64,000 bases of DNA, taken from positions 23,476,291-23,540,290 of the forward strand of contig NC_081555.1 of the NCBI RefSeq assembly GCF_963082655.1, given 5' to 3'. Made by a program: the position numbers and the translations under genes. How positions within the stretch are numbered: position 1 is the first letter of the stretch; the number at the start of each line of letters is the position of its first letter. Below are positions 32,360 to 42,294 of the stretch, piece after piece. Under the pieces are notes generated by a model, which made no database searches, had not been told where the DNA came from, and worked only from the letters and a program-made list of their open reading frames with translations. The DNA comes from Stomoxys calcitrans. Taxonomy: Eukaryota; Arthropoda; Insecta; Diptera; Muscidae.

Positions 32360-35300
32360 CTAAGGATGGTTGAAAAAAAAGACGAAATTACAAAATGGAA
32401 TGAAATGTTGTCATATGAAAGACTTACGTTTTGAATTCGGCATAACCATTTTCCAGACATGTTACACCAGCACAGGGATTGTTGGGGGCTTTAGCCTTCT
32501 CGCCGGGAGACAATACGAAATTTGTATCAATGGTACATTTGCCGGGATTCGCTAAGGAGGAAGATATGAAAAAAACCGTTATAAAGGCTATGTGTATAGA
32601 GTTTTTTTATACCCTCCACCATAGGATGGGGGTATACCTATTTCGTCATTATGTTTGTAACACCTTGAAATATGCATCTAAGACCCCATAAGGTATATAC
32701 AGCGGTCAAAAAAAGTATTCATCATTCAATGTTTTTTTTTTTAATAAGTCTACAAAAGACAATTGGAATAAAAACATATTAAACTAATGATGCAGTAGTG
32801 CTTGTGTGATATATATGTACACAATTTCATTGTTTTTAAAGAAAAAAATAGTATTTATTGGAACAAAAAGGGCCATTTTACAGCTGAACACAAAAAATTA
32901 AACAAAAAAAGTATTCCTCATTGCAAAAAAACAAAAAAATAAATAACATAATTTAAAAAAATTAATACTTTGTTATTCGACCACCGCGTCTTATAACTTC
33001 TTTTAAACGGTTTGACATCGATTGGACTAATTTAGCGGTTATATTTTGGTCTATATTAGTCCATTCCTCCATTATCACCTGTTGCATTTGACTCTTGCTC
33101 GAAAAATTGCGCGTTCTCAATTTGCGTTCGAGATGTTCCCAAAGATGTTCAATTGGGTTCAAGTCGGGACTTTGAGGAGGAGTTTTAATGACTTTGGGGC
33201 AGTTATACAGCATCCACATCTTGGTATTTAAAGCAGAATGTTTGGGGTCATTATCTTGATAATATTGAAAGTTATTACCAAGCCCAAGTTTTACAGCACT
33301 ATCTTTTAAATTCCTCTTTAAAATGTCAATGTAATACTTATGATCCATTACTCCATTAATAATTTCAAGATTTCCCGCTCCTGAAGCCGCCATACACCCC
33401 CAAACCATTAAACCACCTCCACCATGTTTTACAGTAGCAACTGTGTTTCGTTCTTCAAGCTCTGTATTTGGTTTTCTGTACACTATGACCTTTCCATCGC
33501 ACCTAAAAAGATTAAACTTGCTCTCGTCTGCAAAAATGACTGTTTTCCAAAATGATTCGGACTGTTTTACATACATTTTTGCGAAGTTTAGCCTTTTCAC
33601 TCGGTTTATTTTATTTATAAAGGGCTTCTTACGTGCAGTTCTTCCTCTGTAACTATGCCTTTTGAGTGTATTTCGAATTGTTTGTGTAGTAACTTCCTTC
33701 CCTAAATATTCCATAGTGTTTTTACGAAGAATGGTCGCATTTGTCTTCGGAGTTTTCTGAACTTGCCGCACTAGCCAACGCACATCTCCAACTGAAAGTG
33801 CTTTTGGTCGACCAGATCTTGGTTTATTGTCAACAGTTTTCGTTTCTGTCCACTTTCTGATGATGGATTGTATAGTAGATCGTGGTCTATTTAATATTTC
33901 ACTGATAGTTTTTTGAGTTAAACCATTCCTGTGGTGTTTTATTATCAAAACTTTTACCTCATCAGAAACCTCGTTTTGACAAAAACTATATTTTCAATGA
34001 AATTAAATATTTGCTGTCAAGGGCAAAGCCTCCTTTACTAAATAAAACAGAAAAGGGGGATTCCCAAATAATATTTGAATTTGACTTTGATGATAGCACA
34101 TCAATGATGAATACTTTTTTTGTTCTGTTTTTGGTGTTATTATATAAAATTGCATTTTTTGCGCTAATTAAATTTATTTTTTGAATTTATTTTAAAACAT
34201 ATTACGAAAAATAAACTATTGCATAAAACTGCATTATTTGTTTACTTTAAATTTTCTTCAATTACCCAAAATAAGTGAATTTATTATCAATTTTGCTAAT
34301 GATGAATACTTTTTTTGACCGCTGTATATTCTAGATCGCCATGATATTTTTAGTCGATCTAGCCATGTCCGTCCGCCTGTCTGTCGAAAGCACGCTAACT
34401 TTCGAAGGAGTACAGCTGGTCGCTTGAAATTTTGCACAAATACTTCTTATTAGAGTAGGTCGGTTGGGGTTGAAAATGGGCCAAATCGGTCCATGTTTTG
34501 ATATAGCTGTCATATAAACCGACCTTGGGTCTTGACTTCTTAAGCCTCTAGAGGGCGCAATTCTTATCCGATTTGAAATTTTGCATGTGGTGTTCTGGTA
34601 TCACTTCTAACAACTGTGCTAAGTATGGTTCAAATTGGTTCATAACCTGAAAAAGCTGCCATATAAACCGATCTTGGGTTTTGATTTATTGAGCCTCTAG
34701 AGGGCGCAATTTTCTTCCGAATTGACTGTAATTTTGCACGTGGTGTTTTGGTATCACTTCCAACAACTGTGCTAAGTATGGTTCAAATCGGTTCATAACC
34801 TGGTATAGCTGTCACATTAACCGACCTTGGATCTTGAATTCTTGAGCCTAAAGAGGGCGCAATTCTTATCTGATTTGGGTGTAATTTTGCATGTGGTGTT
34901 CTGGTATCCAACTGTGTTAAGTATGGTTTAAATCGGTTCATAACCTGGTATAGCTGTTATATAAATCGACCTTGGGTCCTGATTTCTTGAGCCTCTAGAG
35001 GGCTCAATTCTTATCCGAATTGGCTGTAATTTTAAACGTGGTGTTTTGGTTTCACTTTCAACAACTGCGCTAGATATGGTTCAAATCGGTTCATAACCTG
35101 ATATAGCTGCTATATAAACCAATCTGGGATCTTGACTTCTTGAGCCTCTAGAGGGCGCAATTCTTATCCAAATTGGATGTAATTTGCACGTGTGTTTTGG
35201 TATTACTTTCAAGAACTATGCTAAGTATGGTTCAAATCGGTTCATAACCTGATATAGCTGCCATATAAACCAATCTGGGATCTTGACTTCTTGAGCCTCT

Positions 35301-37142
35301 AGAGGGCGCAATTCTTATCCAAATTGGCTGTAACTTTGCACGTGATGTTTTGGTATTATTTTCAACAACTATGCTAAGTATGGTTCAAATCGGTCCATAA
35401 CCTGATATAGCTGCCATATAAACCGATCGTGGGTCTAGATTTCTTGAGCCTCTAGAGGGCGCAATTCTTATCCGAATCGACTGTAATTTTGCAGGTGGTG
35501 TTTTGGCATTACTTTCAACATCTGTGTTAAGTATGTTTCAAATCGGTCCACAATGTGGTATAGCTGCCATATAAACCGACATTGGGTCTTGACTTTTTGA
35601 GCCTGTAGAGGGCGCAATTATTATCCGATTTGACTGAAATTTTGCACGTGGTGTTTTGGTATCACTTCCAACAACTGTGCTAGATATGGTTCAAATCGGT
35701 ACATAACCTGATATAGCTGCCATATAAACCGATCTTGGATCTTGACTTCTTCAGTCGCTAGAGGGCGCAATTCTGATCCGATTTGACTGACATTTTGAAG
35801 GTGGTGTTCTGGTATCACTTCCAACAACTGTGCTAAGTATGGTTCAAATCTGTCCACAACATGGCATAGCTGCCATATAAACCGACCTTGGGTCTTGACT
35901 TCTTGAGCCTCTAGAGGGCGCAATTCTCTTCCGAATTGACTGTAATTTTGCACGTGGTGTTTTGGTATCACTTCTAACAACTGTGCTAGATATGGTTCAA
36001 ATCGGTACATAACCTGATATAGCTGCCATATAAACCGATCTTGGATCTTGACTTCTTCAGTCGCTAGAGGGCGCAATTCTGATCCGATTTGACTGACATT
36101 TTGAAGGTGGTGTTCTGGTATCACTTCCAACAACTGTGCTAAGTATGGTTCAAATCTGTCCACAACATGGCATAGCTGCCATATAAACCCATCTGGGATC
36201 TTGACTTCTTGAGCCTCTAGAGGGCGCAATTCTCTTCCGATTTAGCAGAAATTTTGTGCAACCGCTTCTCCCATGACCTTCAACATACGTGTGCAATATG
36301 GTCTGAATCGTTCTATAGCTTGTTACAGCTCCCATATAGATCGATCTCCCGATTTTGCTTCTTGAGCCCCTACAAGGCGCATTTCTTATTCGAATGGACT
36401 GTAATATTACACAATGACTTCTACAAAGTTCAGCATTCAATTCATTTATGGTCCGAATCGGACTGTATATCGATACAGCTCCAATAGCATAACAGCTCTT
36501 ATTCATTATTCTTTATTTACCTACAAAGGGATGCCGCGCAAAGAACTCGACAAATGCGATCCATGGTGGAGGGTATGTAAGATTCGGCCCGGCCGAACGT
36601 AGGACGCTCTTACTTGTTAATCTTAAGATAGATGTGAGCAACACAGAAGGATTTCATAAGAAACACAAAATTAGTTCTCGGGCGTCTCAAAGTCTCAGGG
36701 GCAAACCTAACACTACGGATTGTTGGATCTCGCGCAATAACATAGACAAGCTATGTGGACAATCTTCAAGCATTTTTTAGTATGAAGGAAATCAATTTTG
36801 GATTTGAAAGAGAGGAATTCCAATGTATAGTCAAATCAAAGCAGATAAGCAACTAGAGACCTCAAGAAACTACACCAACAATCAGGACTCAAAACTAGCC
36901 TATGTTTTTTTTTAAAACCAGAAGGATTTTTTGAAATGCAGGATTTTTAGCACTGATTCTAAGCAAAGGATCAATCCTTAAACCTTAACAAGGTAAGTAT
37001 TTATTTTCCTTTTTTTTTATTTTTTGTATTATTATCCTTGATTTTTACACTCACTTGGATTATTAAAACGGGCCTTGCCAATGGCAGCTTCATTCCAGGC
37101 CAACAAGGAGCACAAAACACATACAAACACAACGAATTTCAT
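32248..37142 (-). CDS. Secreted single-domain von Willebrand type C (SVWC) protein, 3 exons
   Basis: Small secreted protein of the arthropod SVWC family, whose members (Vago among them) act outside the cell and are often linked to antiviral, immune or nutritional responses; the role of this one is unknown. Exons on the minus strand: 37142-37055, 32551-32428, 32359-32248; introns of 4,503 and 68 bp, both GT-AG, frame kept, 107 aa. Residues 1-20 (MKFVVFVCVLCSLLAWNEAA) are a signal peptide. The mature part has eight cysteines at 35, 56, 61, 72, 81, 96, 97 and 103, including NPGKC, the CC pair in SFPECCERTYDC and the stretch PPKGCKLRDFVNINRS, as expected for the family. A TATA box sits about 120 bp upstream of the start and a poly(A) signal 50 bp after the stop. 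The long first intron contains a DINE-like element and a Tc1 transposon. Confidence 0.92.
32428..32551 (-). CDS. SVWC gene exon 2
   Basis: Acceptor CTCCTTAG; encodes NPGKCTIDTNFVLSPGEKAK and APNNPCAGVTCLENGYAEFK with cysteines 1-3 of the domain. Donor GTAAGT. Confidence 0.92.
32700..32726 (+). repeat. Tc1 left terminal inverted repeat
   Basis: 27 bp, identical to the inverse of the right end; transposase recognition site. Confidence 0.95.
32962..33993 (-). CDS. Tc1-type transposase (DD34E), no ATG start seen
   Basis: Cuts and pastes the element by binding its inverted repeats. The frame is open from just below a TGA at 33996-33994 to the stop at 32962. Counting from a TTG at 33948 (328 residues), there is a paired-type helix-turn-helix (TQKTISEILNRPRSTIQSII), a basic GRPK linker (residues 47-50), a second DNA-binding region ending GRTARKKP, and the catalytic triad: D141 in FADESKF, D232 in QDNDPKHSA, E267 in SPDLNPIEHLW, with 34 residues between the last two (DD34E). 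The glycine-rich box is KHGGGGLMVWG. Residues upstream of the TTG (NEVSDEVKVL) still align with the start of Tc1 proteins, but no in-frame ATG remains. Either the start codon was mutated or a short upstream exon is used. No stop or shift breaks the catalytic part. Confidence 0.93.
   Translation of the reverse strand, partial: KYSFCQNEVSDEVKVLIIKHHRNGLTQKTISEILNRPRSTIQSIIRKWTETKTVDNKPRSGRPKALSVGDVRWLVRQVQKTPKTNATILRKNTMEYLGKEVTTQTIRNTLKRHSYRGRTARKKPFINKINRVKRLNFAKMYVKQSESFWKTVIFADESKFNLFRCDGKVIVYRKPNTELEERNTVATVKHGGGGLMVWGCMAASGAGNLEIINGVMDHKYYIDILKRNLKDSAVKLGLGNNFQYYQDNDPKHSALNTKMWMLYNCPKVIKTPPQSPDLNPIEHLWEHLERKLRTRNFSSKSQMQQVIMEEWTNIDQNITAKLVQSMSNRLKEVIRRGGRITKY
34298..34324 (-). repeat. Tc1 right terminal inverted repeat
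   Basis: 27 bp, ends TTTTTTTGACCGCTG next to the target TA. Confidence 0.95.
36621..37054. other. Remainder of SVWC intron 1
   Basis: AT-rich intronic DNA between the family A array and exon 1; nothing recognised. Confidence 0.6.
37055..37142 (-). CDS. SVWC gene exon 1 (signal peptide)
   Basis: ATG at 37142-37140; 29 codons plus one base. Donor GTGAGT. Encodes the signal peptide and IGKARFNNP. Confidence 0.9.
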
Positions 37143-37263
37143 TTTTCTCTCTCTCTGTTGTTTTAACTTTCACTTGTTATTTTCCTTTGTATTGAAGGAG
37201 AAACTGTATTAACAGTACGATGTCTTGGTCACAACTGTTATTTTGAAATTGCAAGTACTGAGG

Positions 37264-37272
37264 TTTTATATA
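37264..37272 (-). promoter_or_regulatory. TATA box of the SVWC gene
   Basis: TATATAAAA on the minus strand. Counting about 30 bp downstream puts the start of transcription near 37237-37246, leaving a 5' UTR of about 100 bp before the ATG. Confidence 0.6.
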
Positions 37273-37279
37273 TGAAAAG

Positions 37280-37779
37280 TAATCGGAAACAAGATCTTTT
37301 GGGAGTATTTTAAGTCAAAGAATGATGTTCTTAATGTTTTTGTTTGTGTATACATTTGTGTGTGGTTTAATGTAATTGTTGTTTGTATTGTTGCTGTGAT
37401 TGTGGTATTCTGTGTGGGGATGCTGTTGGCTTTCGTTTTCACTGAAGCTGTCAGCTTTAACAAATTGTATACCACACACAAGTTCAAGTTCAGGGAACAT
37501 TAAAACAAGACTCACACTCGTACTTTGTGAAGTAAACAGATGACAGAAACGTTTTTATTTTTGGTTTGAAAAAAAAAAATAAAATTTTTCTTTCAAAATT
37601 ATTAAAAAAATACTTTGGCGATAAGGAATTTTGTTATTAAAAAATGTTTTTAGACTTTATTATCACTTTCAAAAGATCAGTGACTGATTTGTCCTACTTT
37701 CAACTTTGGGAAATTATTCAAACTTCTCAAAGAAACAAAAAATTTCTTAGAACAAACCATAGAATTTATATAGAAAATA
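37280..37779. other. Upstream flank of the SVWC gene
   Basis: AT-rich. Open minus-strand stretches at 37266-37515 are Thr/Asn-rich low-complexity translations. Control sites beyond the TATA box cannot be named. Confidence 0.5.
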
Positions 37780-38017
37780 TTGGGTTGCCCAAAAAGTAAT
37801 TGCGGATTTTTTAAAAGAAAGTAAATGCATTTTTAATAAAACTTAGAACGAACTTTAATCAAATATACTTTTTTACACATTTTTTTTCTAAAGCAAGCTA
37901 AAAGTAACAGCTGATAACTGACAGAAGAAAGAATGCAATTACAGAGTCACAAGCTGTGAAAAAATTTGTCAACGCCGACTATATGAAAAATCCGCAATTA
38001 CTTTTTGGGCAACCCAA
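37780..38017 (+). mobile_element. Mariner MITE copy 3, best preserved
   Basis: 238 bp with ends TTGGGTTGCCCAAAAAGTAA and TTACTTTTTGGGCAACCCAA, exact inverses of each other, and TA on both sides (37778-37779, 38018-38019). Interior as in copies 1 and 2. Non-coding. Confidence 0.92.
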
Positions 38018-38029
38018 TATTATTATACA

Positions 38030-39535
38030 ATGGGATTTTTATACTCTACACCACTACTGTGGTACAGGGTATTACTACTTAGTGCATTTGTTTGTTACAC
38101 CCAAAAAGAAAAGGAGATAAACCCATTGATAAGTATACTGATCGACTCAGAATCACTTTCTGATTGGATTTAGCTATGTCCGTCTGTCTGTCCGTCCGTC
38201 TGTCTGTTCGTCTGTCTATGTTAATTTCTGTACAAACTTCAGGTCGCAAATTTCATCCTATGTGGTATTGGCACGTTTTTCGCCCTAGAGACGAAGTCTA
38301 TTGAAATTGAAAAAAATCGGTTCAGATTTGGTTATAGCTCCCCTATATATGTTCTTCCGATTTTAAGTAATAATGCAATAAAATGGTCATTTGTTAACGG
38401 ATTCTTTTGGCAGGAAGGATTTTCGCATGACTCTCGACATTGCTGGCGAATTTCATAGAAATCGGTTCAGATTTTGATATAGCTTCCATATATATGTTCG
38501 TCTGATTTGCAGTAATAATGCAATAAAATGGTCATTTGTTAATCGATTCTATCGAAATTTGTCAGGAAGGATTTTTTTATATGACTCTCGACATTACTGG
38601 GGAATTTCATAGAAATCGGTTCAGATTTTGATATAGCTCCCCTATATATGTTCTTCCGATTTTCAGTAATAATGCAATAAAATAGTCATTTGTTAACCAA
38701 TTCTTTCGAATTTTGACAGGAAAGATTTTTTTATATGACTCTCGACATTACTGGGGAATTTCATAGAAATCGGTTCAGATTTTGATATAGCTCCCATATA
38801 TATGTTCGTCCGATTTGCAGTAGTAATGCAATAAAATGGTCATTTGTTAACCGATTCTCTTGAAATTTAGTAGGAAGAATTTTTTCTTAACTCTCGAAAT
38901 TACTTGTGAATTTCATAGAAATCGGTTCAGATTTAGATATAGCTGCATACATGTATATCGCCCGATTTACATTCCTAAAACCACTGCAAGCGCATTTGTT
39001 GACCAAACATGCCAGAATTTTGTACAACGCTTTCCTCGACCACTACCACAATATCAATAAAGCTTGGTCAAAATCGGGTCAGATTTGAATATAGCTCCCA
39101 TATATATATTCGTCCGATTTTCAGTAATAATGCAATAAAATGGTCATTTGTTAACCGATTCTCTCGAAATTTGGCAAGAAGGATTTTCTTATGACTCTTA
39201 ATATTACTGGTGAATTGCATACAAATTGGTTCAGATTTAGATATAGCTGCCATATAAGTATACCGCCCGATTTTCACTTCTGAAGCCACTGCAAGTGCAT
39301 TTATTGACCAGTCTTGTCAAAATTATACACAACGCTTTCCTCGATGGCTACCACAATATCTAAGAAGTTTGATCAAAATCGATTTCGATTTTGTCAACTG
39401 TGGTTATTACATTTTGAACATATTTGCTTACTCGTTTTTAGTTGGAGGAGTCCTGAAGAGATATACTTTGTATACCACATCGAAAAATTGATCTGATACC
39501 CAACAAAGTATTATATTCTTGATCGTCTTGGCATT
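38030..39535 (-). repeat. DINE-like element, family C copy 2
   Basis: Head TATACTCTACACCACTACTG, TTTGTTACACCCAAAAAGAA, AGTATACTGATCGACTCAGA, core TATGTCCGTCTGTCTGTCCG TCCGTCTG, then units of about 154 bp (GATATAGCTCCCATATATAT, CAGTAATAATGCAATAAAAT, GTCATTTGTTAACCGATTCT, GACTCTCGACATTACTGG). The far end (39400-39535) merges into LINE-like or unknown DNA and a second GATCGTCTTGGCATTCGATT piece without the usual hairpin tail. Confidence 0.78.
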
Positions 39536-40780
39536 CGATTTAGCCATGTCCGTAAGCACAAATCCATAGCCAAACTCATGTCTCGTGTTATGGTAGCTTT
39601 AGTACAACACGTCACCTTACAGTGTTGTTGTCTCGTCTAGTCCGATACATTGCACTTCCTGTATGAACGGAAGTTTTACATAAATTTTGAAGCAATTAGC
39701 TTCATCCGTTGGACATGTCTTTAAGATAGAGTGTTATCCCTATCATGGGAGTGTTTTGAGGAAGTTGGTAATTAAGAATTACTCAAAAAAACAAAACATT
39801 TTTTTGCTATAACTTTTTATTATTATCTTGTCCATGTCCAATGCAGTTACCTGAACACACGGTTTTAGGTTTTTAACTAAATTTCCAATAAAAAAAATTC
39901 TTTTGTCATAAAAATTTTACCACACATGTATCTTATCTGACGGTAATCATCCTTAAAAATCGTTTTGACAAAACGATATATGGGTTTTTTGTCAACTGAC
40001 ACGTAGTACATAAAAAATATTTTAAAGGTGTATTCACAAAAAAAAACCTAACATGGTGAAATAAATGTACAACAATTTGTTACACATTTATTATTGTTCT
40101 TGTTAATGTTTTGCGCTTCTTTTTATATTGTTGAAATGTCATTAGCTCTAATCAAATAAACTGCGGTAATCACAACAAAGAACACCTTTTTAAAATTATA
40201 AAGCAAAAAATCCTCAATAAAAATTGATCTTTTTATCTCAAAACGAGTTTTAAGGCATCATCTTTGTTTTTTGTTTTGTTTTTTTAATAAAGTCATAAAT
40301 AAAAATATGTCTCTTTTTGCCTCCTGTTGGAATTTTGTAATCGTTCATTTACTTCCCGTTTTGAAATTCAAGTTGTACAGTGCTTTGCACAAACTGGTAT
40401 TACCGCATATACGAAAAAAGTACTGGAATGTTATTTAGGGAGTAAAATTAGTGACTGAGTGAAATCTTACTGACTCATCAAAGGGGTAAGGTCTATTCAA
40501 GGGCCTTCAACATAGATCATTTTCGCTTTATAAAATTTTGTTCTGGTTGCGAAACACGCATTTGTGTGCTTGTTGGAGTTCATCCTCCCAGCACACGCTT
40601 GATCCATCAAATAATCATGTTTTCCTCCTAACACAATTCGCAAGGTCCTTAAGTTCGTCTCTCTTTGAAAAAAAATACTAAGTAATTCTATAAAATAGCC
40701 AAAAGACAATTTGATAGCTTTTTAAAATATCCATATTTTTAGAATATCCATATTAGGTACATATTTTGGTAAGTTTTAAG
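39536..40780. other. Non-coding stretch, no gene recognised
   Basis: AT-rich. No repeat family or conserved coding region recognised. Confidence 0.5.
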
Positions 40781-40784
40781 TTTA

Positions 40785-41345
40785 GTGGGCCATTATCTAT
40801 GAAAAATAGGGCGTCATATATAAAAATGACCAAATTTTGTCAAAAATGTCCAATATTTTGGTTTCTTTAATACTTAGGGCTCCAAATTGATATGATTCGG
40901 AAATAGCTTGGTCCATATTATATTTCCTGTAAATGGTTTCAGCCCACTATTACCCAGTTGGTCACAGTGGGCCATTATCTCTGAAAAATATGGCATCATA
41001 TATGAAAATGACCAAATTTGGCCAAAAATGGCCAATATCTTGGTTTCTTAAAATACTTAGGGCTCCAAATTGAATAGAATCGGAAAGAGCGGGGTGCATA
41101 TTATATTTCCTGTAAACGGTTTCAGCCCACTATTTCCCAGTTGGCCACAGTGGGCCATTTACTGTAAAAAATTAGGCATCATATGGAAAAATGACCATAT
41201 GTTGCCAAAAATGGTCAATTTCTTAATTTCTTTACCACTAAGGGCTCCAAATTGAATAGAATCGAAAAGAGCGTGGTCCAAGTTATATTTCCTGTAAACA
41301 ATTGTATCCCCCTTTTTCTCAGTTGACCACAGTGTGCCTATTTCT
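40785..41345 (+). repeat. 182-bp tandem repeat, about three units
   Basis: GTGGGCCATTATCT-type unit starts lie at 40785, 40967, 41150 and (decayed) 41332: a period of 182-183 bp. Each unit contains AAAATGACCAAATTTTGTCA, GGGCTCCAAATTGA, TATTTCCTGTAAA and TTTCAGCCCACTAT. Not related to families A-D by eye. Confidence 0.85.
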
Positions 41346-41629
41346 TCTATAAAGTGATGAATTAAATTCGACATCCATTTTTCTTTTACGACTTGTATTT
41401 TTTTTTTTAAAGTTTTGCATAACTTTGATTGAAGATTCATCTTTTTTTCCACTGTGTCTTCAGGAAGTCATTCAGAGCTACAGTAAGTCCTTTAAAATCT
41501 TCCATTGAACCAATGTGATCATTGTTGTGATTATGAGTAAAAAATGAATGAATAAATTTTAAGCAACCTGTTTCGGGTTTCAGTCATCAGAATAAACGCC
41601 AGAAAAGCTAGAATGGCACGAGAGTTCCA

Positions 41630-42110
41630 GCGTGCATTGCAGATTTTTGGGATCTGGTTAAACTTCTCTCAGTGAAGGGATGAAAGACACGAGTGAGGTG
41701 GAAGATAAACTTCATGTGATCTCTCCAGACGCCTGTTTCCTTGATCTGAGTTTAATCATTTCTGAAGGCTGTATTCAATTCCTTGATTTTTGGTGATCTA
41801 GTCGATCCATAGAGCTCATCGTTCATGACAACGCCCAGAACTCGATACACTTGAGTGTGAGGTGACCTTTCTCTTGGAACGTTTGCTGCAGTCGAACTAA
41901 AACGACTGTCTTTTTGCCGTTATTCACGCTTGCGACAATCATCACAATTGATGCACAGAGGTTGAACTCATCTCACACATTCTGAAGTCCTTCTGTCATT
42001 GTTTGAGCTTTCCCATATTATAATTTCAGTGCAGTAAACTTAATTTCTTTGGATTCATTCTTGAGGACCACGGCCTGATATTCAATGCTCTCAAGCTGTT
42101 TACCGTGTTT
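41630..42110 (-). pseudogene. Frameshifted coding fragment of an unidentified protein
   Basis: On the minus strand two open pieces with strong protein character: near 42105-42015 KHGKQLESIEYQAVVLKNES running to a stop, and 41880-41620 in another frame, VYRVLGVVMNDELYGSTRSP ... stop ... ETGVWRDHMKFIFHLTRVFH and PFTERSLTRSQKSAMHAGTL. One in-frame stop and at least two frameshifts break it. There are no splice sites at the breaks, so it is a decayed intronless copy: a processed pseudogene, an unrecognised mobile-element gene, or an old viral insertion. I cannot name the parent protein. Confidence 0.5.
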
Positions 42111-42129
42111 AACAAGTAATCCTTCACCC

Positions 42130-42294
42130 GAGCAGATTTTTATACCCTACACCAATACTGTGGTAGAGGGTATTATAACTTAGTGCATTTTTTTGTAACA
42201 CCCAGAAGGAAGAGAGATGGTCACCAGAAGGCTCAGAATCACTTTCTGATTCGATTTAGCTATGTCCGTCTGTCCGTTCGTCTGTCCTTAGGCT
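42130..42294 (-). repeat. DINE-like head and core, family C (cut by LINE F1)
   Basis: TATACCCTACACCAATACTG, GTAACACCCAGAAGGAAGAG, GATTCGATTTAGCTATGTCC and GTCTGTCCGTTCGTCTGTCC, then directly the inverted LINE tail. Confidence 0.75.

Larger units (their letters stand above)
32700..34324 (-). mobile_element. Tc1-family transposon, nearly intact, 1,625 bp
   Basis: Terminal inverted repeats of 27 bp match perfectly: 32700-32726, beginning CAGCGGTCAAAAAAAGTATT, and its inverse at 34298-34324. TA flanks both ends (32698-32699 and 34325-34326), the normal Tc1/mariner target duplication. The interior holds one transposase gene on the minus strand. It interrupts a family A array inside the first intron of the SVWC gene, on the same strand as that gene. 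Perfect ends and an almost unbroken ORF point to a recent insertion. Confidence 0.95.
32605..36620 (-). repeat. DINE-like array, family A copy 4 (split by Tc1; in SVWC intron 1)
   Basis: Head TATACCCTCCACCATAGGAT, GTTTGTAACACCTTGAAATA and AAGACCCCATAAGGTATA lie left of the Tc1 element (32700-34324). To its right follow TAGCCATGTCCGTCCGCCTG and about twelve tandem units of about 153 bp (CTTGACTTCTTGAGCCTCTA, GAGGGCGCAATTCTTATCCG, TGGTTCAAATCGGTTCATAA, GATATAGCTGCCATATAAAC). The tail is GTGGAGGGTATGTAAGATTC, the hairpin TTCGGCCCGGCCGAACG and CTCTTACTTGTTAA. Two neighbouring 306-bp double units (about 35690-36300) are almost identical, so that duplication is recent. The 202-residue reading frame here (35621-36229) is repeat translation. 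Confidence 0.85.

Noticed and set aside
35621..36229. 202-residue frame with 51-residue repeats
   Set aside because: Translation of two 306-bp DINE-like double units, not a repeat protein gene.
34325..36600. CRISPR-like array
   Set aside because: Units of about 153 bp that are homologous throughout, with no constant repeat and unique spacers; eukaryotic DINE-like array.
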